Assembly: GCA_049454295.1 (NCBI GenBank)
Contig: JBMTYG010000020.1
Coordinates: 1 to 34,509 of the forward strand
DNA length: 34,509 nucleotides
Direction: 5' to 3'
Origin: UBA7803 sp049454295
GTDB taxonomy: Bacteria; Pseudomonadota; Gammaproteobacteria; Pseudomonadales; Azotimanducaceae
Positions 17,018 to 25,361 of the stretch are shown in pieces (within the stretch, counting starts at the first letter, position 1; each line of letters opens with the position of its first letter). A program made the position numbers and the translations under genes. A model generated the notes under the pieces. The model ran no database searches, was not told the origin of the DNA, and was given only the letters and a program-made list of their open reading frames with translations.

Positions 17018-18178
17018 ATGAACACCGACACCTACATTGTCGCCGCGGCGCGGACGCCGGTTGGCAGCTTTCAGGGCGCGCTTGCGGCATTGAACGCGCC
17101 CGCTCTCGGCGCGCACGCGCTGAACGCCGCGCTCGCACGCAGCACGTTTGCCCCCGGAGACGTCGACGAAGTGATCATGGGGAACGTGGTTGCTGCAGGC
17201 CTGCGCCAGGCACCGGCGCGCCAGGCGCTGCGTCAAGCCGGGCTGCCAGACGCGTGTCCGGCAACGACGCTGAATAAAGTCTGCGGGTCAGGCATGAAGG
17301 CGGTCATGATGGCGAGCGACCTGATCCGCGCAGGTTCCGCGCGGGTTGTGCTCGCGGGCGGCATGGAGAGCATGAGCAATGCACCCTACCTGATGACCAA
17401 GGCACGCGCAGGTCTGCGCATGGGACACGGCGAACTCAAGGACGCGCTCTTCCTTGATGGTCTCGAGGATGCCGAAACGGGTCAGGCCATGGGCACTTTT
17501 GCCCAGACTACTGCCGACGACTATCAGCTGACCCGGGTCGCGATGGACGACTGGGCGACACAGTCAGTACAACGGGCGCGCGCGGCGATCGCGAGCGGCG
17601 CACTGGCCGCAGAGATTGCGCCTATTACCGTCGCTGGTACCACCGTCTCGGACGACGAACAGCCGGGACGCTCGCGGCTTGAGCGCATTCCGACCTTAAA
17701 ACCGGCCTTCAAACCCGACGGCACCATCACGGCGGCAAACTCGAGCTCGATTTCGGACGGCGCCTCGGCGCTCCTCGTCTGTGGGGGCGACGCCCTCGGC
17801 GGGCGCTCGCCCCTCGCCCGCATCGCGGGACACGCCACCCACGCCCAGCACCCGAGCGAATTCACGCTGGCCCCCATTGGCGTGATAGCGAAGCTGCTCG
17901 CGCGTCTCGGGTGGAGCGCGGACAGCGTAGATCTCTGGGAGATCAATGAGGCCTTCGCCATGGTCACCATGCTGGCGGTACAGGAATGCGGGCTCGACCC
18001 GGCACGCGTCAACATTCATGGAGGCGCGTGCGCGCAGGGTCATCCGATCGGCTCAACCGGCAGCCGACTGGTGGTGACGCTGGCGCATGCCATGGCGGCG
18101 CAGAACGCGCGCCGCGGCATTGCAGCGCTGTGCATTGGAGGCGGAGAGGCCACGGCGGTCGCGCTGACCCGCGACTGA
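17018..18178 (+). CDS. Acetyl-CoA C-acetyltransferase (thiolase)
   Basis: This 386-residue thiolase condenses or cleaves acetoacetyl-CoA-type thioesters. The nucleophile Cys89 (NKVCGSGMKA), the NEAF box (EINEAFAMV), GHPIGSTGSR and the general-base Cys372 (ALCIGGGEA) are all present, so it should be active. The ATG has a clear GGGGGAG 7 bp upstream. It follows moaB and precedes fabY, with divergent carboxylase nearby, suggesting a role in short-chain acyl-CoA supply. It could serve acetoacetyl-CoA formation (polyhydroxyalkanoate or isoprenoid routes) or fatty-acid breakdown; sequence alone does not decide. Confidence 0.94.
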   Translation: MNTDTYIVAAARTPVGSFQGALAALNAPALGAHALNAALARSTFAPGDVDEVIMGNVVAAGLRQAPARQALRQAGLPDACPATTLNKVCGSGMKAVMMASDLIRAGSARVVLAGGMESMSNAPYLMTKARAGLRMGHGELKDALFLDGLEDAETGQAMGTFAQTTADDYQLTRVAMDDWATQSVQRARAAIASGALAAEIAPITVAGTTVSDDEQPGRSRLERIPTLKPAFKPDGTITAANSSSISDGASALLVCGGDALGGRSPLARIAGHATHAQHPSEFTLAPIGVIAKLLARLGWSADSVDLWEINEAFAMVTMLAVQECGLDPARVNIHGGACAQGHPIGSTGSRLVVTLAHAMAAQNARRGIAALCIGGGEATAVALTRD

Positions 18179-18244
18179 GCGTACCCGATTCGGCTCCCGC
18201 CCAGATGGCGGACACGCAAGGGCGCCATGCTCGACGCGCGCGCC

Positions 18245-18274
18245 TTGGCATTCGTTCAGGGCACCGCCTACAAT
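18245..18274 (+). promoter_or_regulatory. Sigma-70-type promoter for fabY
   Basis: TTGGCA (18245-18250) and TACAAT (18269-18274) match the -35 and -10 consensus at five of six bases each, with an 18-bp spacer. Transcription would start near 18281, about 25 bp before the favoured fabY start (TTG 18306). This also argues against the GTG at 18288 as start. Confidence 0.6.
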
Positions 18275-18305
18275 CGCCGCCTGCTGCGTGCGACGGGGTG
18301 AACCC

Positions 18306-20162
18306 TTGACCAGATTGCCCGTGATCGTTGGCTTCGGCGGCATTAACGCTGCGGGCCGCGCCTCGTTCGACCATGCCTACCGCCGCCTCGTCATCGAGGC
18401 TCTGAGCACGGACCAACGCTCAACGACCTTTCGCAGCCTGGCCACGCTCATGAACCTGAGCGGCGACCCGACGGATCCCGAAGTACGCAAACATATCGAA
18501 CGCCACACCCTGGTGCGACGCATCGAACACTTTGCCCTCGACGAAGTCCTCACCCATCGCGCCGCACTGATGGGATCAACCGCAGGTAGCACAGTCACCT
18601 TCACGCTTGCGCGCCGCCACCTCCCAGAGCACCTGCCGGCGCATTGGCAGATCGAGAGCGTGGACGAGCGCACGGTGCGGGTCACCGCGAATGAGGCGTT
18701 CAGCGTCCTGTTTCCCGACCGCACCACGTCACGCGTCAGCTCTGCAGGCCAGGTGCCCACGGGGTTCGATCCGGGCGCCCTGTACCCTTCGCGAAGCCAC
18801 CCGCGCGGGTTGCAGCTCACACTGTTCGGCGCCTCGGATGCACTGCGATCCACGGGGCTCGATATCGAGTTACTGAAACAGTCGGTGCCTCCGGACGCCT
18901 TCGCCGTGTACTCGGGCAGTGCGATGGGACAGCTCGACAACGATGGCTATGGCGGCCTGTTTCAGAACACGCTGCTCGGCAAGCGCGTGACCGCCAAGAA
19001 CGTGCCACTCGGACTGAACGAAATGCCCGGCGATTTCGTCAACGCCTATGTACTCGGCTCGGTGGGAGGGACCGCCGGCATCATCGGCGCGTGCGCGACC
19101 TTCCTCTACGCCGTCCGTCAGGGCGTGGCTGACATCAAGGCTGGACGCAAGCGGATCGTGATTGTCGGCAACGCCGAAGCACCGATCGTCCCCGAAGTGA
19201 TCGAGGGCTATCGAGTCATGGGCGCGCTGGCTGAGGACGAGGCGCTGATGGCGCTCGACGGGCGCACGGACCAGCCGGATCACCGTCGCGCCGCCCGCCC
19301 CTTCTCCACCAACTGCGGATTCACGGTCGCCGAGGGCGCCATCTATGCGGTGCTGATGGATGACGAGCTGGCGCTCGAGCTCGGGGCGCGGATTCTTGGC
19401 AGCGTGCCCGACGTGTACGTGAACGCGGACGGCTACAAGAAATCAATCCCCGGACCCGGGATCGGGAACTATCTGTCCGTAGCCAAGGCGATGGGGCTTG
19501 CCCGCGCCATCCTGGGTGAGGAGGGGCTGCGCCGCGGCACTCACATCCAGGCACACGGCACCAGCACGCCGCAGAATCGGGTGACGGAATCCCATATCCT
19601 GAGCACGCTTGCCGGGGTCCACGGCATCGAGCGGTGGCCGGTCGGCGCCGTGAAAGCCTATGTCGGCCACTCCATGGCCCCCGCCGCCGGCGACCAGCTG
19701 GCCGCGGTGCTTGGCACCTTCACGCACGGGTGGCTACCGGGTATCACGACGATCGACCACATCGCGGCGGACGTCCATCAGGCGCATCTGCATTTTCCAA
19801 TGCAGCATCTCGAGCTCGCCCCCGAGCAGCGTCGGGCTGCGCTCATCAATGCCAAAGGTTTCGGCGGCAACAATGCCACCGGACTCTTCTTGTCACCGGA
19901 TCAGACCCGCGCGATGCTCGCGCGCCGCTGGGGCCGGGATGCGCTTGCTCGTCATGCGCGCCGACACGAAGCGATCGGCACAGCCGCAGAGGCCTACGAT
20001 CAATCCATGCTCGCGACCACGTTGCCCTCGATCTATCGCTTTGGCGAGGGCGTCCTCGAGGGTGGTGATCTCACTATCGAGCGGGACAGCATCACGATCC
20101 CAGGCTTTGGTCAGCCGGTCCGGACTGCCGTAGACAATCCATTCTCCGACATGACCGACTGA
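18306..20162 (+). CDS. fabY: Beta-ketoacyl synthase, FabY-type
   Basis: This 618-residue condensing enzyme begins TRLPVIVGFGGINAAGR, closely recalling Pseudomonas FabY, which starts fatty-acid synthesis by condensing acetyl-CoA with malonyl-ACP. The C-H-H active site is visible: Cys263 in GACATFLYA, His in QAHGTSTPQNRV and His in GHSMAPAAGDQ. A glycine-rich GFGGNNATG follows near the C-terminus. It is much longer than FabB/FabF (about 410 residues), as FabY is. TTG 18306 is preferred: GGGGTGA lies just before it and a good promoter ends at 18274. It has its own promoter after the thiolase and ends 10 bp from the convergent SirB1-like gene. A role in another lipid pathway cannot be excluded. 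Confidence 0.87.
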   Translation: MTRLPVIVGFGGINAAGRASFDHAYRRLVIEALSTDQRSTTFRSLATLMNLSGDPTDPEVRKHIERHTLVRRIEHFALDEVLTHRAALMGSTAGSTVTFTLARRHLPEHLPAHWQIESVDERTVRVTANEAFSVLFPDRTTSRVSSAGQVPTGFDPGALYPSRSHPRGLQLTLFGASDALRSTGLDIELLKQSVPPDAFAVYSGSAMGQLDNDGYGGLFQNTLLGKRVTAKNVPLGLNEMPGDFVNAYVLGSVGGTAGIIGACATFLYAVRQGVADIKAGRKRIVIVGNAEAPIVPEVIEGYRVMGALAEDEALMALDGRTDQPDHRRAARPFSTNCGFTVAEGAIYAVLMDDELALELGARILGSVPDVYVNADGYKKSIPGPGIGNYLSVAKAMGLARAILGEEGLRRGTHIQAHGTSTPQNRVTESHILSTLAGVHGIERWPVGAVKAYVGHSMAPAAGDQLAAVLGTFTHGWLPGITTIDHIAADVHQAHLHFPMQHLELAPEQRRAALINAKGFGGNNATGLFLSPDQTRAMLARRWGRDALARHARRHEAIGTAAEAYDQSMLATTLPSIYRFGEGVLEGGDLTIERDSITIPGFGQPVRTAVDNPFSDMTD

Positions 20163-20172
20163 TCCGCCGCCG

Positions 20173-20949
20173 TCAGTGCACGACGGTCGGCTCAGCGGTG
20201 AGGTTAGACAACCGCTGCTTCAGGTCTTTCGCCAACACCGCCGCGTTCAGCTCCTCAGCCCGCTCGAGCCCGGCCTCGAAATCGCTGCGCGCGCACGCTT
20301 GGTTGCCGAGCCGTCGCCACAGCTCGCCCCGTTCCGCGTACATGGTCGGATAGTCGGGGAGAATCGCGATCTGACCATCCAGCGCTTCCACCGCGCGATG
20401 CCAGGCGCCGCGCCGCAGAAACGCGGACTTGAGATTACTCAACATACGGAACGCGATGGTCGGCGCATCGGCTGCGGCAAAGAGCTCGCCCGCGGCTCGG
20501 TGACGCTGAGGCTCTGGCAGCTTGGCCACCAAAGCAGTGGGGTCGGCTAACGTCATGGCGAACGGATCCACCAGCCGGTCATCGACTCGGACCAGAAAAT
20601 GGCCCGGGAAATTAATGCCCACAGCCGCAAGACCTGACCGACGGGCGACCTCAATCACCACGATTGAGAGTGAGATGGGAATGCCCGCACGGCGTTCGAG
20701 CACCCGCGCGATATGGCTGTTGTCTGGTGCGTCATAGCGGTCTCTATCGCCGGCAAAACCAAGACTACCCAGATACTCCCACGGCTTCTGCGCACCGCAC
20801 CGCGCGCCTAGCTCGGCGAGCTGGGTCTTGACCTGCTCGGAGGAAAAATCGGCATCGAGCCAACGTGCGACCAGCAGAGCCGCCTCCAACTCACCGCCCG
20901 GCTCGCCACAGGTCAGCGCTCTGAAAGATGCCTCGAGTTCAGCCTGCAT
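20173..20949 (-). CDS. SirB1 family protein (transglutaminase-like domain plus TPR tail)
   Basis: This 258-residue cytosolic protein has the SirB1 core around residues 80-135: RRAGIPISLSIVVIEVARRSG followed by GINFPGHFLVRVDD. The C-terminal part (about 175-245) holds helical TPR-like repeats (LPDYPTMYAERGELWRRLGN). The transglutaminase fold usually needs a Cys in the SLS region; here the segment reads PISLS, so no classical catalytic Cys is visible there. The family has no settled biochemical role. The start MQAELEASFR at 20949 matches the family better than the upstream ATGs at 20982-20985. It lies 59 bp after prfC on the same strand. Confidence 0.88.
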   Translation of the reverse strand: MQAELEASFRALTCGEPGGELEAALLVARWLDADFSSEQVKTQLAELGARCGAQKPWEYLGSLGFAGDRDRYDAPDNSHIARVLERRAGIPISLSIVVIEVARRSGLAAVGINFPGHFLVRVDDRLVDPFAMTLADPTALVAKLPEPQRHRAAGELFAAADAPTIAFRMLSNLKSAFLRRGAWHRAVEALDGQIAILPDYPTMYAERGELWRRLGNQACARSDFEAGLERAEELNAAVLAKDLKQRLSNLTAEPTVVH

Positions 20950-21008
20950 GGCACTTGCTCCCTGGGCAACGCACCCATTCATCATTGAGGCTCATCATAG
21001 CGCCTTGA

Positions 21009-22595
21009 TCAATGCTCACGCGTCTTGCGGAACTCCACATCTGGCCAGCGCTCCTGAGTGAGGTGCAGATTCGCGCGGCTGGGTGCGAGATACGCGAGAT
21101 ACCCACCGCCGTCGATTGCCAAGTGCTCGCGGTTGCGGTTACGAAACTCCTCGAGCTTGCGCGGATCCTTTGCGGAGACCCAGCGCGCCGTGTACACATT
21201 GGCGTCTTCATACATACAGTCGGCACGATATTCGTCGCGCAAACGATACGCCACCAGATCAAACTGGAGAGAGCCAACGGCTCCCACGATCAGCTCGTTG
21301 CGTTCGAGCGGCTTGAACACCTGGCTCGCGCCCTCTTCCGATAGCTGATCAAGACCCTTTTCCAGCTGCTTGGTCTTGAGCGGATCACGTACTCGTACCC
21401 GACGAAATAGCTCTGGGGCAAAATTGGGCACGCCCTGGAAACGGAAGCGTTCCCCTTCGGTGAAGGTGTCGCCGATCTGGATCGTGCCGTGATTGTGCAG
21501 ACCGATCACGTCTCCGGGCCAAGCTTCCTCGGTGCGAACCCTGTCCCCGGCCATGAAAGTCACGGCGTCCGCGACCTTGATCTCTTTGCCGAGCCGAACG
21601 TGGTGCATCTTCATGCCCTGCTGGTAACGCCCTGAACATACGCGCAGAAAGGCAATGCGATCACGATGCTTGGGGGCCATGTTCGCCTGAATCTTGAACA
21701 CGAACCCGGAGAAACGCGGCTCGCCCGGCTCGACGCGGCGTGTTTCTCCCGCCCGGGGCTGAGGCGCGGGCGCCATGTCGACGAACCCATCGAGCATCTC
21801 GCGCACGCCAAAATTGCCCAGCGCGGTACCGAAATACACCGGCGTCAGCGTGCCCGCGCGATAGTCGTCGAGGTCAAAGGCGTGGCTTGCTCCACGAATC
21901 AGTTCAATCTCGGCGACGCGATCCGCGTAGTCGCTGCCGAGCCAGGCACGGGCAGCTGGGCTATCGAGCCCATCGATGATCGAATAGTCGTGGATGTGGT
22001 GACCGTGCCCGTGTTCGAAACAGACGATGTGGTCGCCCACCAGATCGTACACACCGCGAAACTGGCGCCCCATGCCGAGCGGCCAGTTCATGGGCGCGCA
22101 ATGGATCTGCAGGATGTCCTCGATCTCGTCCATGATCTCGACCGGTTCGCGAATCTCTCGGTCGAGCTTGTTGATAAAGGTCACGATCGGCGTGTCGCGC
22201 ATGCGACAGACCTCCATGAGCTTGATCGTGCGCGGTTCTACCCCCTTCGCACCATCAATCACCATGAGCGCGGCATCGACTGCCGTCAGCGTGCGATAAG
22301 TGTCCTCGGAAAAATCCTCGTGCCCGGGCGTATCGAGCAGATTTACCACACGATCGCGATAGGGGAACTGCATCACCGATGTGGTCACTGAGATGCCCCG
22401 CTCCTGCTCCATCGCCATCCAATCGGATGTCGCGTGACGGTCGGACTTGCGCGCCTTGACCGTGCCGGCGAGCGCGATGGCATTGCCAAATAGCAGCAGC
22501 TTCTCAGTGATCGTGGTCTTGCCAGCATCCGGGTGAGAGATGATGGCGAACGTGCGTCGCCGTTCTGCTTCTTGAACGATCGGATCGGTCGACAT
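21009..22595 (-). CDS. prfC: Peptide chain release factor 3
   Basis: This 528-residue GTPase recycles RF1 and RF2 from the ribosome after termination. The N-terminal G domain has SHPDAGKTTITEKLL (P loop), DTPGHEDFSEDTYR (G3) and NKLDREIREP (G4), and is followed by RF3-typical domains (HHVRLGKE, VGAVGSLQFDLV, RWVSAKDPRKLEEF). MSTDPIVQEAERRRTFAII at 22595 is the likely start, giving almost the E. coli length; the frame continues upstream without similarity. A TAGAAT -10-like hexamer (22624-22629, minus) lies in the rimI 3' end, so prfC may also have its own promoter. Order holD-rimI-prfC resembles E. coli, without yjjG. Confidence 0.96.
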   Translation of the reverse strand: MSTDPIVQEAERRRTFAIISHPDAGKTTITEKLLLFGNAIALAGTVKARKSDRHATSDWMAMEQERGISVTTSVMQFPYRDRVVNLLDTPGHEDFSEDTYRTLTAVDAALMVIDGAKGVEPRTIKLMEVCRMRDTPIVTFINKLDREIREPVEIMDEIEDILQIHCAPMNWPLGMGRQFRGVYDLVGDHIVCFEHGHGHHIHDYSIIDGLDSPAARAWLGSDYADRVAEIELIRGASHAFDLDDYRAGTLTPVYFGTALGNFGVREMLDGFVDMAPAPQPRAGETRRVEPGEPRFSGFVFKIQANMAPKHRDRIAFLRVCSGRYQQGMKMHHVRLGKEIKVADAVTFMAGDRVRTEEAWPGDVIGLHNHGTIQIGDTFTEGERFRFQGVPNFAPELFRRVRVRDPLKTKQLEKGLDQLSEEGASQVFKPLERNELIVGAVGSLQFDLVAYRLRDEYRADCMYEDANVYTARWVSAKDPRKLEEFRNRNREHLAIDGGGYLAYLAPSRANLHLTQERWPDVEFRKTREH

Positions 22596-22626
22596 CGGTA
22601 CCGCTCGCCGTACGGGGCGGCGGATT

Positions 22627-23154
22627 CTAGCACCTGTCAGAGGTTGCAGGACCAGCGCCCGATACGGGCGCACAGGACGGGAAGCAATCCGCGACACGCA
22701 GATCGAGCGCTAGCACGAGCGCGTCCTCGCGACCGATCGCTGCCGGGTAATAGCCACGGCGGCGACCGATCTCGTTGAACCCCGCAGCGTCGTACAGCGC
22801 GAGCGCGGGCGCGTTGGACGGTCTGACTTCAAGAAAGACGAGCTCGGCGCCGAGCCCTGCCGCACGTTCAAGCAGGTGCGCCAGCAGCACCCGTCCATGT
22901 CCGAAGCCCTGCCAGCGCGGGGCAATACAGACATTAAGGATATGCGCTTCGCCAAGAGTCACGGCAAGCACGCCGTGGCCGACCACCGCGCCCGCAGCCA
23001 GGGCGACCCGACAATCCTTACGCTCGCGCAGACAATCAATGAAATTCCCTTGAGTCCAGGGGTACGGGTAGGCCGCGATCTCGTTGGCGTATACCGGACC
23101 GATATCGGCGTCGGTCATCGAGCGAAACTCGACGCGGGTCGTCGCGCCCGTCAC
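22627..23154 (-). CDS. rimI: Ribosomal protein S18 alanine N-acetyltransferase
   Basis: This 175-residue GNAT-fold enzyme acetylates the N-terminus of ribosomal protein S18. The acetyl-CoA loop is seen as CIAPRWQGFGHGRVLLAHLL, and the RimI-typical LEVRPSNAPALALYDAAGF and RRRGYYPAAIGREDALV follow. About 25 residues at the C-terminus go beyond the usual length. The start is GTG at 23154, forming a GTGA overlap of 4 bp with the stop of the holD-like gene, so translation is coupled. Ribosomal acetyltransferase RimI next to holD is the E. coli arrangement. Confidence 0.93.
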   Translation of the reverse strand: MTGATTRVEFRSMTDADIGPVYANEIAAYPYPWTQGNFIDCLRERKDCRVALAAGAVVGHGVLAVTLGEAHILNVCIAPRWQGFGHGRVLLAHLLERAAGLGAELVFLEVRPSNAPALALYDAAGFNEIGRRRGYYPAAIGREDALVLALDLRVADCFPSCAPVSGAGPATSDRC

Positions 23155-23840
23155 CGATCCTGCCCTCGCTCAGCCCCCTCTTGCCGCGGCTCCGGCGCTG
23201 GCCCCGCCGCGCGTACGTCTCGCAGCCCCTGCCAGAGCGCACGCTTCGCCGCGCCGTCTCGCACTAGCTCGGCGAGACGCGAGAATGAAACGACAACAAC
23301 TTGAGGCTGCGCGGATGACAGCGCCTCGATTACGCCAGCTTCGACCGTGCCGGCTTCGGCCAAAACCGCCCTTGCACCCGCATCCTGCACCAGCTTGTCG
23401 ATGAACGCTGCGAGCGCGCGCTGTGCCGCACCCGGCGCCATGGCACCCGGCAGCGACGCGACCGGAGGCCATTCAAACACTCGCCGCTCTGGCTCCGCGG
23501 TGTAGTTACCCGCAGCGGCGGCAAGCAGGTCGCGGGCAAAGCGCGCCTCCCGTCCAACAGGCCTGTTCATGAGCAGCAGGACCGCGCCGGATAATCCAAA
23601 CCCATGGCACTCGAGGCGCTCCGCCTGCTGCACCAAGACCGATGGCGCCACAGGGGCGGCTGTGACTGCGGCGTGGTCCCCCGCGGGGGTGGGCGAGGCC
23701 GAGGGCGCCTGTTCGATGACCGGCTCAGTCGCAGCAGCAACCACGACCGCGTCACGGGAACGCCAGACCTCGATACCAAGGTCTGCGAGTATCCGGCGTC
23801 GGACCGGTGCCGTGAGGGGTGCGCGCATGGAGCCCGCCAT
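23151..23840 (-). CDS. holD: Probable DNA polymerase III subunit psi (divergent HolD)
   Basis: This 229-residue protein has little overall similarity to anything I know, but three points suggest HolD. The N-terminus RRRILADLGIEVWRSRDAV resembles the HolD start, where psi contacts chi (QLGITQWSLR in E. coli). It overlaps rimI by 4 bp, as in the E. coli holD-rimI operon. The C-terminal half looks like a compact alpha/beta domain ending in AAKRALWQGLRDV, comparable to ARAALWQQI in E. coli HolD. Residues about 35-70 are an Ala/Pro-rich linker that makes it longer than E. coli psi (137 residues). The start may be ATG 23840 or ATG 23828. If not HolD, it is an uncharacterised protein of the rimI operon. 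Confidence 0.65.
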   Translation of the reverse strand: MAGSMRAPLTAPVRRRILADLGIEVWRSRDAVVVAAATEPVIEQAPSASPTPAGDHAAVTAAPVAPSVLVQQAERLECHGFGLSGAVLLLMNRPVGREARFARDLLAAAAGNYTAEPERRVFEWPPVASLPGAMAPGAAQRALAAFIDKLVQDAGARAVLAEAGTVEAGVIEALSSAQPQVVVVSFSRLAELVRDGAAKRALWQGLRDVRAAGPAPEPRQEGAERGQDR

Positions 23841-23903
23841 TCCGTGCTGAAAATCGGTATTCTACAGGGTCTCAGGTAACTGCCGGACAGCGGGCTCGCG
23901 CGC

Positions 23904-24959
23904 ATGAAGTATCTCACCGATGACATTCGCATCACCGGCATGGAAGAAGTCACTCCGCCCGCTGCGTTGATCGACGAGCTGCCCATCACCGCCAACGCGT
24001 CGCGTACGGTGTTCAGCACGCGCCGCCTGATCGCGGACGTTCTGCACGGTCGCGACCCGAGACTGCTCGTGGTCATTGGCCCCTGTTCGATCCACGACCC
24101 CCGGGCCGCACTCGAATATGCAGGGCGCCTGCATGAAGCAATGCAAAGGCATCAGGACGACCTCGTCGTTGTGATGCGCGTGTACTTCGAGAAGCCACGG
24201 ACTACCGTCGGCTGGAAGGGGCTGATCAACGACCCGCATCTTGACAACTCCTTCGACGTCAATACCGGGCTGCGGGTCGCACGCGGTGTGCTCGGTGACA
24301 TCACCGATCTTGGTCTCGGCACGGGCACGGAATACCTCGATCCCATCACGCCGCAGTACATCGGCGATCTGGTGAGCTGGGGTGCCATCGGTGCACGCAC
24401 GACCGAGAGCCAGGTGCACCGACAGCTCACCTCCGGCCTCTCCTGCCCTGTGGGATTCAAAAACAGCACCGACGGGTCGATTCAGGTCGCGGTCGATGCG
24501 ATCAAGTCGGCTGCGCACCCACACATTTTTCTCTCGGTGACCAAACAGGGCCGATCGGCGATCTTTTCCACCTCCGGCAATCCAGACTGTCATGTCATCC
24601 TGCGCGGCGGGGGCGGACGCACCAATTACGACAGCGCCTCGGTACAGGAAGCGAGTCGCCTGCTCGCAGCGGCGGGGCTTGATGCGCGGGTCATGATCGA
24701 TATGAGCCACGCCAACAGCGAGAAACAGCACCGACGGCAAGTCAACGTGTGCGCCGACATCTGTCAGCAGGTCGCCGACGGCGAACAGCGTATCTTCGGC
24801 GTCATGATCGAAAGCAACCTGGTCGAGGGTAACCAGAGAATCGCGCAGCGAGACGAACTGGTCTACGGGCAAAGCATTACCGATGCCTGTATTGGCTGGG
24901 ACGACAGCGTCGAATGTCTTGCGGAGCTTGCCGCGGCGAGCCGACGCCGCCGCGGATAA
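23904..24959 (+). CDS. aroG: 3-deoxy-7-phosphoheptulonate synthase, class I
   Basis: This 351-residue enzyme joins phosphoenolpyruvate and erythrose 4-phosphate in the first step of the shikimate pathway. Metal ligands and active-site motifs are in place: Cys in VVIGPCSIHDP, GFKNSTDGS, His in SHANSEKQHRRQ, Glu in GVMIESNLVEGNQ and Asp in SITDACIGWDD. Length and N-terminal extension match the feedback-regulated AroF/AroG/AroH type; which aromatic amino acid inhibits it cannot be told. It is divergent from the holD-like gene with 63 bp between. No strong Shine-Dalgarno sequence is seen. Confidence 0.95.
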   Translation: MKYLTDDIRITGMEEVTPPAALIDELPITANASRTVFSTRRLIADVLHGRDPRLLVVIGPCSIHDPRAALEYAGRLHEAMQRHQDDLVVVMRVYFEKPRTTVGWKGLINDPHLDNSFDVNTGLRVARGVLGDITDLGLGTGTEYLDPITPQYIGDLVSWGAIGARTTESQVHRQLTSGLSCPVGFKNSTDGSIQVAVDAIKSAAHPHIFLSVTKQGRSAIFSTSGNPDCHVILRGGGGRTNYDSASVQEASRLLAAAGLDARVMIDMSHANSEKQHRRQVNVCADICQQVADGEQRIFGVMIESNLVEGNQRIAQRDELVYGQSITDACIGWDDSVECLAELAAASRRRRG

Positions 24960-25016
24960 CCGCGGCCTCCCTGCGACGCACACTCAGGCACGCCGATTCC
25001 ATGGGTCCGTCTCAGA

Positions 25017-25361
25017 TTAAGCGGTTGCGGCCAAGGCGTCAGTGCGGGCCGCGAGGATGAAGTCATTGCGGTGCAGTCCGCCGATCACGTGCGTCCACCA
25101 GCTGACCTCAAGACGCCCCCACTCGACGACCAACCGAGGATGATGGTCCTCGGCATCTGCCATCTCCCCGATGGCGTTGGCAAAACGTAGCGCCGCGGCA
25201 AAGTCCTTACAAACAAACAGGCGTACCAACACCGGGGTGCCGTGCTCGTCACGCACCTCCCAGTCCGGGATCTGACTGAGCAGAGCCACTCGCTCCGCGC
25301 CGCTTACAGACGGCGCGCCCGGCTGACAGGCGCTACAACGCTCTCGCGCGAGGGCACTCAC
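25017..25361 (-). CDS. 4a-hydroxytetrahydrobiopterin dehydratase (pterin-4a-carbinolamine dehydratase)
   Basis: This 114-residue protein recycles the oxidised pterin made by aromatic amino-acid hydroxylases. The family signature is present near residues 71-100: EDHHPRLVVEW followed by a Trp-Thr-His (WWTHVIGGL) and a C-terminal HRND. GTG 25361 is the start because it forms a GTGA overlap with the pssA stop (25358-25360) and gives a normal length; the frame continues upstream inside pssA without meaning. Phenylalanine hydroxylase, its usual partner, is not in the window, so the link to phospholipid synthesis is positional only. Some bacterial homologues have been assigned other cofactor roles. 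Confidence 0.92.
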   Translation of the reverse strand: MSALARERCSACQPGAPSVSGAERVALLSQIPDWEVRDEHGTPVLVRLFVCKDFAAALRFANAIGEMADAEDHHPRLVVEWGRLEVSWWTHVIGGLHRNDFILAARTDALAATA

